64,000 nucleotides of DNA from Unio delphinus (taxonomy: Eukaryota > Mollusca > Bivalvia > Unionida > Unionidae): contig JAQISU010000179.1 in NCBI GenBank assembly GCA_029339505.1, forward strand, positions 16,802,001 through 16,866,000, in the 5' to 3' direction. Position 1 is the stretch's first letter. Each line of letters starts with the position of its first letter. A program made the translations under genes and the position numbers. Below, piece after piece: positions 12,466 to 22,904 of the stretch. The notes under the pieces are model-generated. The model saw only the letters and a list, made by a program, of their open reading frames with translations. It made no database searches and was not told the DNA's origin.

Positions 12466-13940
12466 TATGACATGTTGGTTGAGAGTAGGGCATGCATTTT
12501 ATAGTAAAATGAGGTTATGCTTTTTGCCGTTACCAACATGAGTTTATCCCACACATCATCGTCGATAGACAACAAGCAATCTACTCTGCTTCCAAGAAGT
12601 GTCTCCAATAGTATATCGTCTTCTTGATTAAATAAATTAACCCCGTCTCTCACCTCTAAAGTGTCAATCACCTTCTCAAAGAAGACGTTTCGTTCTTCAA
12701 GGAGCTTTTCACAACCTAAGATAAGATGTTTCGCTCTGTCGTCAGTCTCTTTTCCACAGAGTTTACATATCATAACTTTTCCAACAGGCATGATATATAA
12801 TTTCACTATTTCAGAGACAGGCCATAACATAGATGGAAATTTACGTCCAAGAAACCATATACTGCTTGGTTTTAAGTCCAAATGAATGTTTCTGAAGTGA
12901 ATTAAATCGCTCCTTAGTTCAATATCTGTATTCCAGGTAGATTTTTCGATGTTTTGAATATTATCAATAATATTCCGATTCCAAACAAGTTTACCTTCGG
13001 TTTGTACTCTTACTGCATAGTCTAAGAGAACACTTCCCATACCATATTTCTTGAATATTTTGTCAATATCTGCTATAAACCCCGTCTGTCTAATTGGGTT
13101 GGTCAAGTACTGACATAAACGCAAAATGAAAATCTTTTTCCAGATAAGAGTCCAATCGCCCCTACACAGCCGGTTGAAAAAGTACAATTTCATCTTATCA
13201 ATGTATGCTCCCATTGACCAGAGTCCTAAGGTACTACGCGTTGCCTCTATGGGCGAATATTTATCGAAAGCTTGCATACGTCTCGCTGCATATCTCTGAC
13301 ATAGCTCAAGTTCTTCTATATTGGTGTTTGTCATATTCGACCATAATTCACATCCATATAGGACTGAAGGTAGAATGATTCTTTTCCAGATTTTCATACT
13401 TGTTAAAGGGTTCATTCCTCCGTCTCTGATACCAATAAAATAAAAAGAGTTTAATAAGTGTTTACCTTTATCGCATGCTTCTTTTATCGCATCGTTAGGT
13501 TTAAAGCTGTAGGCTAGAGGTATGCCGGCATATTTCTTACTTTTGACTACTGGAATTGGCGATTTGTCGAATAGAAAAGAAGGGATATCATTTCTTCTTT
13601 TGTTTGTAAAGAGGATGCTACAACTTTTATCTGCATTATATTTCAATCTCCACCTTTTCGCATAATTAGAGATTGTATCGAGCAGATGCTGCATCGAATG
13701 ATGCGAATTAGCCATTACAGTTGTGTCATCCGCTAATAAGACACACGGCAGGTGGAGATCGACAAGATTTAGGCCTCGCAAAGTGTGATCTAAATCAGTG
13801 ATCAAATCGTCTATCATAACGAGAAAGAACCAAGCGGACAAGATACGACCCTGCCCTACACCCTGCTTAATATTGAAATATTTAGACAATTTGCCTGCAA
13901 ATAAAACAGAACTAGTTACTCCCTTAAACGAGTCTTTCAT
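12465..13940 (-). pseudogene. LINE ORF2, C-terminal part of reverse transcriptase and knuckle
   Basis: A 491-residue frame continues the reverse transcriptase. Motif B is QGVGQGRILSAWFF, motif C is VLLADDTTVMA with both catalytic aspartates, followed by thumb-like sequence and a C-terminal CKLCGKETDDRAKHLILGC knuckle (C-x2-C-x9-H-x4-C). The length and lack of internal stops show the copy is fairly young. The break from the upstream part is a single frameshift near 13940. The clade is not assigned; features fit LINEs that lack an RNase H domain. Confidence 0.85.
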
Positions 13941-15062
13941 GATGCGCCAGTCTTCCCTTTAATGCCAAGTTTGTACAGCTTGTAAAATAACCCATTGTGC
14001 CAGACTGTATTGAATGCCTTAGCATTATCAAGAAATGTTGCATAGACAGGAGTATCTTTATCCATATAGTAGCATATAGATTCTTTGATACAAAACGCTG
14101 CAGTGATACTGCCACAATTATTCCTAAAACCTTGTTGCATTGGATTTGGAAAATTAATGTGCTTAGAAAATATAAGTAGTCTATTATATATAATTTGCTC
14201 TAGGATTTTCTGAAGCACTGGAACTATAGTTATATCACGGTAGTTATTCATATCTAATTTGCTTTTTCCCCCTCCTTTAAATATTGGTATTACTAAACCT
14301 TGTTTAAAATGGCATGGGTACTCCTCGGCCTCGTACACTTTTTTGAAGACAGTTTCAAGTAACTGTACACTGCTTTGAGTGTCCGCAAAAGGTAAATGCT
14401 CGGCAACAATACCGTCGTGACCACATGCCTTATTTTTACTGAGAGAACTAATTGCACTACTGATTTCTTCTCTAGTGGGAATTTTGTCAAGAACTTCATC
14501 AAAGTGGGAATGGGTTTCTATGCTCTGTTTTTTAACCTCTGCTAAGACCATCTGGTAATGATTCTTATCGTACAAATAGGAATTGTAAGGTAGTGATAAA
14601 ATGGAAAAATGATTTGCCCATAAGTCTCTTATAGAGTCGTGGTCACGTACAATTTTTCCGTTAGATTCAATTTCGTATATGTAACCACGTTTATGTCTTT
14701 TATTCCGTATAAACTTATAGAAAGTAGAAATATCGAGCTCTGCAGCCTTTTCAAGCTCACTGAACTGTTCTCTGTCATACATTTCTTTTGCTCTCAGTAA
14801 CTCTTTTCCAAAACATTTCTTCGCTTTCTTATAGTTCGCGTACGACTGAAATTCCCATCCTCTTGGCCTACCATCAGAGATCCATACCCTACGTTTCAGC
14901 CTCATTTCTGTATGAAACTTTTTTACGTTTAGTAATTTCCAATAGGGGTTAGCATATGGGCAAAACCATTTTATGGGCAGAAACCTAGAAGCTGCGTCAT
15001 GTAAAATCTTTACCGTGTCTTGAATAATACCATCAATATCGACATTTGTCACTAGTTCTGCC
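13937..15062 (-). pseudogene. LINE ORF2, N-terminal part of reverse transcriptase
   Basis: The frame enters from the microsatellite and becomes real protein at KAELVTNVDIDG. A linker region follows, then reverse-transcriptase blocks: SLSKNKACGHDGIVAEHL, a block with IPIFKGGGKSKLDMNNYRDI, QGFRNNCGSI, and motif A as FLDNAKAFNTVWHNGL, where the first catalytic aspartate is kept and the usual second one is asparagine. The frame ends at 13937, where one base appears to be missing. The downstream protein continues in the neighbouring frame, overlapping by four bases (13937-13940). Confidence 0.85.
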
Positions 15063-16576
15063 TTATGTATGTATGTATGTATGTACGTACGTACGTACGT
15101 ACGTATGCATGCATGCATGTATATATGTATGTATGTATGCATGTATGTATGTACGCATGTATGTATGTATGTATGTATGTATGTATGTATGTATGTATGT
15201 ATGTATGTATGTATGTATGTATGTATGTATGTATGCATGCATGCATGCATGCATGTATGTATGTATGTATGTATGTATGTATGTATGTATGCATGTATGT
15301 ATGTACGCATGTATGTAAGTATGTATGTATGTATGTATGTATGTATGTATGTATGTATGTATGTATGTATGTATGTATGTATGTATGTATGTATGTACGT
15401 ATTGTATGTATGTATGTATGCATGTATGTATGTATGTATGTATGTATGTATGTATGTATGTATGTATGTATGTATGTATGTATGTATGTACGTATTGTAT
15501 GTATGTATGTATGTATGTATGTATGTATGTATGTATGTATGTATGTATGCATGTATGTATGTATGTACGTATTGTATGTATGTATGTATGCATGTATGCA
15601 CGCACGAATGCATGCACGCATGTATGCACGCATGTATGCACGCACGCATGCATGCACGCATGTACGTATGTACGCATGTACGCACGCACGCATGTATGCA
15701 CGCACGCATGTATGTATGTATGTACGCACGCATGCACGTACGTACGCACGCATGCACGTACGCACGCACGCATGCACGTACGCACGCATACATGCATTCA
15801 TGAACGCATGCACGCACGAATGTATGTATGTATGTATGTAAGCATGTACGCACGTACGTACGCACGTACGCACGTATGTATGTACGCACGTACGCACGTA
15901 TGTATGTACGCACGTACGCATGTACGCACGTACGCACGTACGCACACACGCACGTATGCACGTACGCACGCACGCACGCACGTATATACGTACACACGCA
16001 CGTACACACGTATGTATGTACGTACGTACGCACGTACGCACGTGTGTATGTATGTACGTATGTACGTACGCACGTATGTATGTATGTACGTTCGTACGCA
16101 CGTATGCACGCCCGTACGCACGCACGTACGCACACACGTATGCACGCCCGTACGCACGCACGTACGCACGCACGTATGCACGCCCGTACGCACGCACGTA
16201 CGCACGCACGTATGCACGCCCGTACTCACGCAGGTCTGCACGCACGTATGCACGCACGTACGCACGCACGTATGCACGCACGTACGCACGCACGTACGCA
16301 CGTACGTATGTACGCACGTACGCACGCACGTATGTATGTACGAACGTACGCACGTACGTATGTACGCATGTATGCACGTACGTACGCACGTATACACGTA
16401 CGTACGCACGTATGCACGCACGTACGCACGTACGTACGTATGCACGTACTCACGCACGTATGTACGCACGTATCTACGTACGTACGCACGTATGTATGTA
16501 TGTACGCACGCACGCACGCATGTACGTACGTACGTACGCACGCATGTACGTACGTACTTACGCACGCACGCATGTA
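15063..16576. repeat. 1.5-kb tetranucleotide array at the LINE 5' side
   Basis: From 15063 to about 15600 this is nearly pure (ATGT)n. From 15600 to 16576 it is rich in ACGC and ACGT units, with local higher-order repeats, such as four copies of a 36-bp block with cgcccgt starting at 16109, 16145, 16181 and 16217. Very long open frames on both strands (for example 15325-16680) are artefacts of the 12-bp frame periodicity. Confidence 0.95.
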
Positions 16577-17150
16577 TGAATCAAGACCATTTCTCTGCGC
16601 ATTTAGCTTTTGTCGGAGTTCTGCAAACTAGATACATTCCCTGGATCAGAATATCATATATGGAGCCAAAGAGACACTAATGGCATGGACGAGCCACTTT
16701 AAGCTGTTCTTAACATATCCCTAATTCTCTTTGTGTCCAATCGTGCCTGAAATAAACTGTGGAAAAAACAGTTGACAAGAGTGTTGAACTAGTTAGTATA
16801 AGATACTCTGGGATGATAATACAATTCAATAGTATTATTCACGTTAAACCGTATGCGGCCGGTTTTATACAAAATAACTCAAAATAATGCAAGCTCTATG
16901 CTAGAACTGCTATGTTTTGTAACGGTTGCATATATTACGTAAGAATTCGTTTAGAATTGACTTCCAGGTATAGGTGAAAATAATATATTCTCAGTTCCAT
17001 TCTTTAACAGTTGTTTCACTGTTTCGTGTAAACAAAATATGCTGAGTGCAGGCTGTACTTAGAGTAAGCAGCATTACTCAACCGTTCTTCCTTCCCGCTT
17101 GTGTGCCTGTGTGTGTGTGTTAGTATATGTATGTATATACATACAACATA
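16577..17150. other. No recognisable feature
   Basis: Unique-looking AT-rich sequence without gene or transposon signatures. Confidence 0.45.
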
Positions 17151-17154
17151 GTGT

Positions 17155-17156
17155 GA

Positions 17157-17232
<76 letters not shown>
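17155..17232. repeat. (AT)n microsatellite
   Basis: About 38 AT repeats; it contains no other information. Confidence 0.97.
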
Positions 17233-17237
<5 letters not shown>

Positions 17238-17319
17238 TGTAGCGTTTGCAAAGGTTGGGGTGGGGTACTTCCAATATATTAATTAAAATATTATGGCAGT
17301 TCCACCCTAGCTCGTGAAG

Positions 17320-17700
17320 TTATAAGTTAAATTACTGACGAAATAGTTGTACAGCTCTGAGCACCCATTCACCCGGTTAAATTATATAGAGCACGAAGAT
17401 GAAATTCAAAATAATTATTTAATAAAGTCGATAATTTTAAATGATGAACTCAATCACTCGTCCTCCAAGTGACAGCCTACTTCATCTCGTGATTTTTAGT
17501 GTAAGTTCGATTTTCCCCTGGCCTTTGGTTCTACTCATCTCTTTATTTCGTTCCTCCCACTCCTCCTAGACTTCACCTCTCCCGACTTCTCTCCTTCCTT
17601 CTCTTTTCTTCCTTCTCTCTATCGGAGACACTGGGACCACTGTCACCGGTCTGTCCCTCGAAGCTTCCTTTAGAAGCTACACTTAGAATCCTGTCCTAAG
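17320..17700 (+). repeat. Dispersed repeat, copy 1
   Basis: Diverged relative of 50240-50705. Shared landmarks are a gtgayagcctaytkcat phrase, tttatagtgtragtt-like sequence, a long pyrimidine-rich stretch, and an end with gtctgtccc and aagcttcc. Both copies lie near an (AT)n tract. The element class is unknown. Confidence 0.55.
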
Positions 17701-18174
17701 ATTTTTCTCCGCCAATGACGCATGGCTGATTGGAGTTGCTATCTTCTGGCAATCTTTCTAGCAAACAATAGCGAACTAAATCTTGCTGGCAGGTTTAAGG
17801 ATATCATACTTAGCCAAATTAGGGTCCCGTCCCTATTTCGATTCTGACTGGGTAGCGCTGTGGCCCTGTCCAATTGACTAAGCGACCAATTCAACCTGGC
17901 TGTCAGTCTGCGGAACAAGAAGATAAGGCACGTCCACTCCTTCGGGCAACTTCTTTGATCTGCACAAACGCTTCCACACCAAGGTGATAATTGCGCTTCT
18001 GACGGCCTTGGTCTGGCTTCCCACCCTAGCCTCGGCAAACTTACGTAAGGGATAGTGTTAGCCCTGCGGTCATGTTTAACATTACTTTGATTATACATGT
18101 TTCTATACTATTCTGGGTCGGGCAAAACGTGACAATTGTATTAAAACAAACGCATGTCTAATTCGTGACAACGT

Positions 18175-18176
<2 letters not shown>
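17701..18176. other. No recognisable feature
   Basis: A moderately GC-richer stretch. The - strand open frame 17739-18098 has no recognised domain. It could be an extension of the dispersed repeat on its left. Confidence 0.35.
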
Positions 18177-18213
<37 letters not shown>

Positions 18214-18589
18214 TGTGCACACACATACATACATACGTACGTACATACGAACATACATACATAGATACATACATACATACGTACATACATACATACATAC
18301 ATACATACATACATACATACATACATACATACATACATACATACATACATACATACATACGTACGTACGTACGTAAGTACGTACGTACGTACGTACATAC
18401 ATACATACATACATACATACTTACACACATACATACATACATACATACATACATACATACATACATACATACATACATACATACATACATACATACATAC
18501 ATACATACATACATACATACAAACATACATACATACATACATACATACATACATACATACATACATACATACATACATACATACATACA

Positions 18590-18620
<31 letters not shown>
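18177..18620. repeat. (AT)n followed by (ATAC)n array
   Basis: About 35 bp of (AT)n and then about 400 bp of (CATA)n with a few GTAC variants at 18236-18245 and 18360-18395. It is the same tetranucleotide family that surrounds the LINE at 11968-15062, but without an element inside. Confidence 0.96.
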
Positions 18621-19733
18621 TAATCTATATTTGACATTCTGATCCAGGGATAAATGATTTAAATAGTCCTTGCAGAACTACGATAAAAGCTGAATGCATA
18701 GATAAGTGTACTTGATTCTAAAATATGTAATTCATAAATGTGTGTGTGTGTGTGCTAGTCAATCATTTAAACCCTGTGACTATTTATTATTGCATACAGC
18801 ATTATTATTAAATATTGTACATGTATCTGAATGTGACTCATGTGCATATTCCAATGTGGCCAAGAACAAGAGCTGCTTAACAGTAAAAGGATCCGACACA
18901 CACTGATAAATAATTAAATTCTGATGGCCTTGGAATTGCATGACCACTTATTTTAATAGAACTTAATACAGTCAGATGAGATGCTGCGTGTCGTGTTAGG
19001 TGGAGTTATCGTTAGCAAATGCTTGTTCCGAATGACGTTTCCGCTTGCAGACAGTTGTACGTTTTATTGGCGCTTCGAACGGACAATATAATGTGACCTC
19101 AAATCGGTGCCTGTCAGATGTACTTATTAATAAACGGACGACAAGAAATACATATTGGACGGTACAAACATAAACCTGTCTGGTACATTCGCGAGCAATA
19201 AGTTGTCACTTGCTTTCCACGGTTAGTTAAATTGTTTCCATTTTCTCGCAGTTAGCGCCATTGATAGATGTCTTAAAGAATTATGTTCACAAAATTGCGA
19301 ATATATTGCATGTTAACGTAAATATAATATGTCACCTGTTACGGCGTACATTATTACCCATGGTTTATGTTTTACTTTTGTCAAACGATTGTGGTATGCT
19401 TAGTTCTACTCTCTTGGTCAACCGACTAACTACTGCACGTGCAAAATGCAGGCAGTATTATTTTGTTCGTGCGTAGTCCACGTCACGTATCGCATAGATA
19501 ACCATAGAACCCGGATGTTTTGATATGTCTGTACATATTTACATTACAATGAGACCTATTGCAATGATACCTTGCCCTGAAAGTGCCCTCTTCAGGATAT
19601 CCGTTTCAAGCTGCAGCAATATGTAATAATTTCATTTGCCCTTGGTTTCTTTTAATGATCTATGTTTTTAAAGGGTTGTTTACTTATGCATGACTCATTC
19701 GTGTGTGTGTTAGTGTATTCATGTAAGTATTTG
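18621..19733. other. No gene recognised
   Basis: Contains a 23-bp segment (19130-19152) identical to 19734-19756, where the Polinton-like remnant begins, so the remnant may extend further left than can be read. Confidence 0.4.
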
Positions 19734-20440
19734 ATAAACGGACGACAAGAAATACAAAATATATTAACAATATACAACACTGGGCTGATGTGTTTTATAA
19801 AATTAAAACTAAAACAGGTAGAATCGACACAAGAAGTGCATTGTATACAGAATGCATCAATGCGATAAACGATAATCAAAAATAGCAAAAGATGGAAGAA
19901 AACACAAGAGAAAGAAATTCTTTCGTTCAAAATTTAATTGAAAAATTTAGACCTGGAACACATGATAAATTAGCTGAATATACTGCCGACGATTAGTTAT
20001 TTGTCTGGTATGTTACTAGAATATCATGAACTTTATGATGAAGATTATCGTAAGATGGTTTTTAGAATTCGTCATAAGAAGGGTGGTATTAGTACGGGTG
20101 ATCCAGATTTTGTTAAGCTCTCTGCCAAAGTAAATCAACTAAAAGCTAAAACAGAAATAAAGTGATCCATCGACAGTTCCACTTTCTAAATCACCAACTA
20201 AACCAACATCTCTTAAAAAAATTCATCGACCTCAACAACAACCGCCATAATTATTTAATCTCAAGAATAAATTTACGTCTACAGGTTTAAATATTGTTAC
20301 GAATTCCAAATACGTGAATACAGCCAATATTGCACGTCAATACAGTCAAATGTCAAAATACGTAAAACCTAGGTATATTGAATCTTCGAAGAGTACAGAT
20401 GATCGGATTTAAAATGTATACTCATATATATTTACTGATG
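19734..20440 (+). pseudogene. Polinton-like copy 1, first gene remnant
   Basis: A chain of short frames matches, with stops and frameshifts, the - strand sequence at 29532-30120. Shared phrases include LKQVESTQ followed by a CIQN-type block, and DYRKM followed by a run with DPDFVKLSAKVNQLKAK (20095-20150). The function of this ancestral protein is unknown. In both copies it precedes the same three downstream remnants, so gene order is conserved between copies. Confidence 0.5.
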
Positions 20441-20459
20441 AACTTGTCAGTCAAAGATC

Positions 20460-20850
20460 ATGACTGACATTTTCGTGATTTTGAATGTGATTAAAACAAA
20501 AGATGGGGAACTCGAAGAAGAATTTCACAATGCTCCTGATTTTGGTGGACGTGTTATTTCTACTCAAGGACGTGTTACTTCTACTCAAGAACGTGTTATT
20601 TTTACTCAAGGACGTGTTATTTCTACTCAAGGAAGTGGTCTTGTTATTTGTCTTAGCAACGTCCTTTCTCATGTTAAACGATTAGAAACTCTGTTTGGAG
20701 GAAAAACGTGCCTATAACAATTCTCCAGAAATAAGTAATGAAATATCTGATATCTGTCAAAGATTATTTACAGGCGGAGTCATGGATATCAGGGTATATC
20801 GTTCTCTTATTGATGAAATTGCTTAAGACTATCACAGTGATTAAATAAAT
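20460..20850 (+). pseudogene. Polinton-like copy 1, second gene remnant
   Basis: An open frame (20460-20717) ends at a stop after LETLFGGKTCL. The matching protein continues in another frame with blocks such as SDICQRLFTGG and MDI-VYR, found again at 29064-29321 on the - strand. Residues about 30-60 are a small internal tandem repeat (see 20546-20640). Confidence 0.5.
20546..20640. repeat. 21-bp in-frame tandem repeat
   Basis: Four to five copies of a 21-bp unit with the core cgtgttatttctactcaagg, encoding a seven-residue repeat (GRVISTQ). The - strand copy at 29064-29321 shows no such expansion. Confidence 0.8.
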
Positions 20851-20884
20851 AAACAAATAAGATGATTATACATAATGCTCAACG

Positions 20885-21150
20885 TGGACCGGTTATGGTC
20901 AGAGTGATATAAATTCGCGATTACCTACTTATAAAACGATCTACGGTGATGTTTTTCAACGTATATATTCGGATAGCTCCAAAAGCAATACCGATTGCAA
21001 AACAGCTAGGAATGAAAGCTACTGACCTTGTTTATGCTAAAGCTCATTGTGCTATTGGTAATATTGCCAGCAAAGCGTTCTGAGTAATTAAAGATAGGCT
21101 AGCACAATTAATACGACGAAAATCACCGCCAGTAAAATTACCCAGCCACT
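20885..21150 (+). pseudogene. Polinton-like copy 1, third gene remnant
   Basis: Frames broken by frameshifts read LPTYKTIYGD, then APKAIPIAKQLGMKAT, then KSPPVKLPS. The same order is present on the - strand at 28750-29014 (STYKSIYGDG, APKAMPIAKQLGMKAVDVV). The basic, alanine-rich layout resembles small basic virion-type proteins next to the capsid gene in Polintons. This is an inference. Confidence 0.5.
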
Positions 21151-21331
21151 GAATTGATGGCTGCAAATGTCAGTAAAATAAAAAATCACGCCGTAAATAA
21201 TTTAAAAAAAATAGCTGTCTGATGAAACACAAAAAATATAACTGCAAATTAATAGCAGGAAGTGGTCGTCGTGTCAGACGATAATAATTATAATAAAATG
21301 ATTTTAACGTATATCTGATACAGCGTTTGAC

Positions 21332-21526
21332 ATGGACGCACATACTCTCAAAGATAAATCGATACGTGATTATGTATTTTATTCTTATGAAGCACGACAA
21401 CCAAATCAGCGTGGACGTATCGAATTTCAAGTTCAGGATACACGTATATATTTCTTACACGGTGAAGCACTTATCGAAGTAATAAGGAATTTTGTAACAA
21501 ATGTTGCAGTTGATATTTTGATCTAA
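21332..21526 (+). pseudogene. Polinton-like copy 1, capsid-like N-terminal fragment
   Basis: A 64-residue frame contains YSYEARQPNQRGRIEFQVQD, then a stop. The - strand copy at 28400-28740 has the matching YSYDARQPN region and goes on to an IPLSHIF block. Sequences of this kind resemble the start of the double-jelly-roll major capsid protein of Polinton/Maverick elements. The fragment lacks most of the protein. Confidence 0.45.
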
Positions 21527-21736
21527 TATTTGGCCAGCTATGATATACGCGTAAATGTACAAGCTCAGTTTCTTTTACTGGAATCGCAGTTGGACAATTG
21601 ACGCTAATTAATATATAAATCTTCGTTGCTATAAGGATTAAAAATAACAAACAATTCATCATTAACTTGATTTCTTATACCATCACGTTTTAATTTTGCT
21701 ATTCCAGAAATAATATTTTTAATATTTTTGTAGTTC

Positions 21737-21868
<132 letters not shown>

Positions 21869-21950
21869 TCTCAACCATGACGACACAACAAATAAATGTT
21901 TTGCTTACTTCTGTTCATCTCAGTCTGGTTAAGAACAGAAATTCTGGGTT

Positions 21951-22195
21951 CCTTTTATAGTAACACATTCTGGAATAGCCACCCTTCTAGAACATTCTAG
22001 AAAATCGTGTGATTGAGTCATTCTGGAAAAGCCGATTTTTCTAGAAAATGACGTGCTTAAGCTATTCTGGAAAACCCGTCTGGTAAAAAACCCCATCATT
22101 TCAGAATGCTTTGGGCTATAAAAGGAAGCCAGATATTCTGATTTCAGTGAGGCTGGAAGTGTACATTGAGGAGTGAACAGAGGTAAGTAAAATAT
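21951..22195. promoter_or_regulatory. Bidirectional heat-shock-type promoter
   Basis: Two TATA boxes face outward: ccttttatag at 21951-21960 (ctataaaagg on the - strand) and ctataaaagg at 22116-22125. Between them lie six TTCNNGAA dyads at 21968, 21985, 21995, 22021, 22039 and 22065. Two of these form a continuous TTCTAGAACATTCTAGAA heat-shock element. Sequences downstream of each TATA box are similar to each other: both begin ctataaaaggaa-cccaga-like, and each reaches gaacagar followed by gtaag, a good splice donor. This is the architecture of divergently transcribed heat-shock genes. No coding region for a chaperone was found on either side. The dyads and TATA boxes are seen directly; heat inducibility is inferred. 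Confidence 0.75.
22126..22185 (+). other. Possible 5' untranslated exon downstream of the right TATA box
   Basis: The transcript would start about 30 bp after the TATA box and reach a strong donor at gaacagaggtaagt near 22183. No acceptor or coding exon could be identified to the right. Confidence 0.35.
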
Positions 22196-22435
22196 TTTAT
22201 TGAACTATATTAGTATAGTTATCAGATAGATCGTTAAATTATTATATATAATAATTACGATGAAAAAACTTTAAATATTTTATTGATATAATATCACCAG
22301 TGCCACAGGCGAGGTAACTCCTTTTCATCACTCTCTACTAAGATATATGCTTAACTTTTTTGTATCTAACAATATTGAAAAATTATATTTAGTTTATATT
22401 TTTTAAAAGAAAAAAATCAACTTGTGTATTATTTT

Positions 22436-22787
22436 TTTATTTCTCGCTGAACCGAAGTCATACAGATATAATCTGCTGGCTGCATCTATAGATCGAAATA
22501 TTATTTCTTCACCAGTCTCTGTATTTACAGACTTATCAACCCAATGAAACTTACGGTATCAATGCTACAATGAACGATCAATGAGCAGCAGTGATTATTA
22601 ATTATCTTGACGATAAAAGATATATTCTCAAAATATAATTTATCGTACTAGCAGAAACAGACAATAATACTTGGATTATCTTCGACAAATATGTCCTTCA
22701 TAATACAAAATTGCTATACTGAGTAAATATTCCAAACCAGGAATGTTGAATGTTATTGACAAATCGTATTATGAAGAAGCGTATCTT
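22436..22787 (+). pseudogene. Decayed coding remnant, probably Polinton-like
   Basis: A readable stretch (AEPKSYRYNLLAASIDRN and onward) with many stops runs up to the hAT insertion. After the insertion, at 23874-24110, the sequence contains a diverged relative of the tail of the remnant at 5790-6420. The split by the hAT element shows that this piece was already in place when the hAT inserted. Confidence 0.35.
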
Positions 22788-22795
22788 GTAACCGC
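22788..22795. repeat. Left 8-bp target duplication of outer hAT element
   Basis: GTAACCGC, repeated exactly at 23866-23873. Confidence 0.9.
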
Positions 22796-22904
22796 CATTG
22801 GCGTAGCTAGGGAGTAAAAGTTGCTAGGGGGTGGGGTGGGTGGGTGAAAGTTGCACCAGGCGCCGTCTTAGGGGGCGCCGGAAGAAGACTAAGTCATTAA
22901 CTGT

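Larger units (their letters stand above)
11968..15062 (-). mobile_element. Non-LTR retrotransposon (LINE), 5'-truncated, within an (ACAT)n array
   Basis: On the - strand the element starts at about 15062, directly out of a tetranucleotide array, and ends at about 11968 with gaagaggaaataaagtc followed by (AGTC)n and then (ATAC)n. The coding part covers the region upstream of the reverse transcriptase, the reverse transcriptase and a C-terminal cysteine-histidine knuckle. No endonuclease domain is present, so the 5' half is absent. Both flanks are the same (ACAT)n-type repeat, which suggests insertion into that microsatellite. The 3' untranslated region (11968-12464) contains its own CA/TA-rich stretch at 12120-12255. 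Confidence 0.85.

Noticed and set aside
13937..16389. Very long open frames (445 and 732 residues) made of YIHT-like repeats on the - strand
   Set aside because: They arise because a tetranucleotide repeat leaves every frame open. Only the part left of about 15062 in the 732-residue frame is real LINE protein.
18158..18623. MYVC and YIHT repeat frames on both strands
   Set aside because: Pure (ATAC)n microsatellite read in several frames; no promoter, intron or unique sequence.
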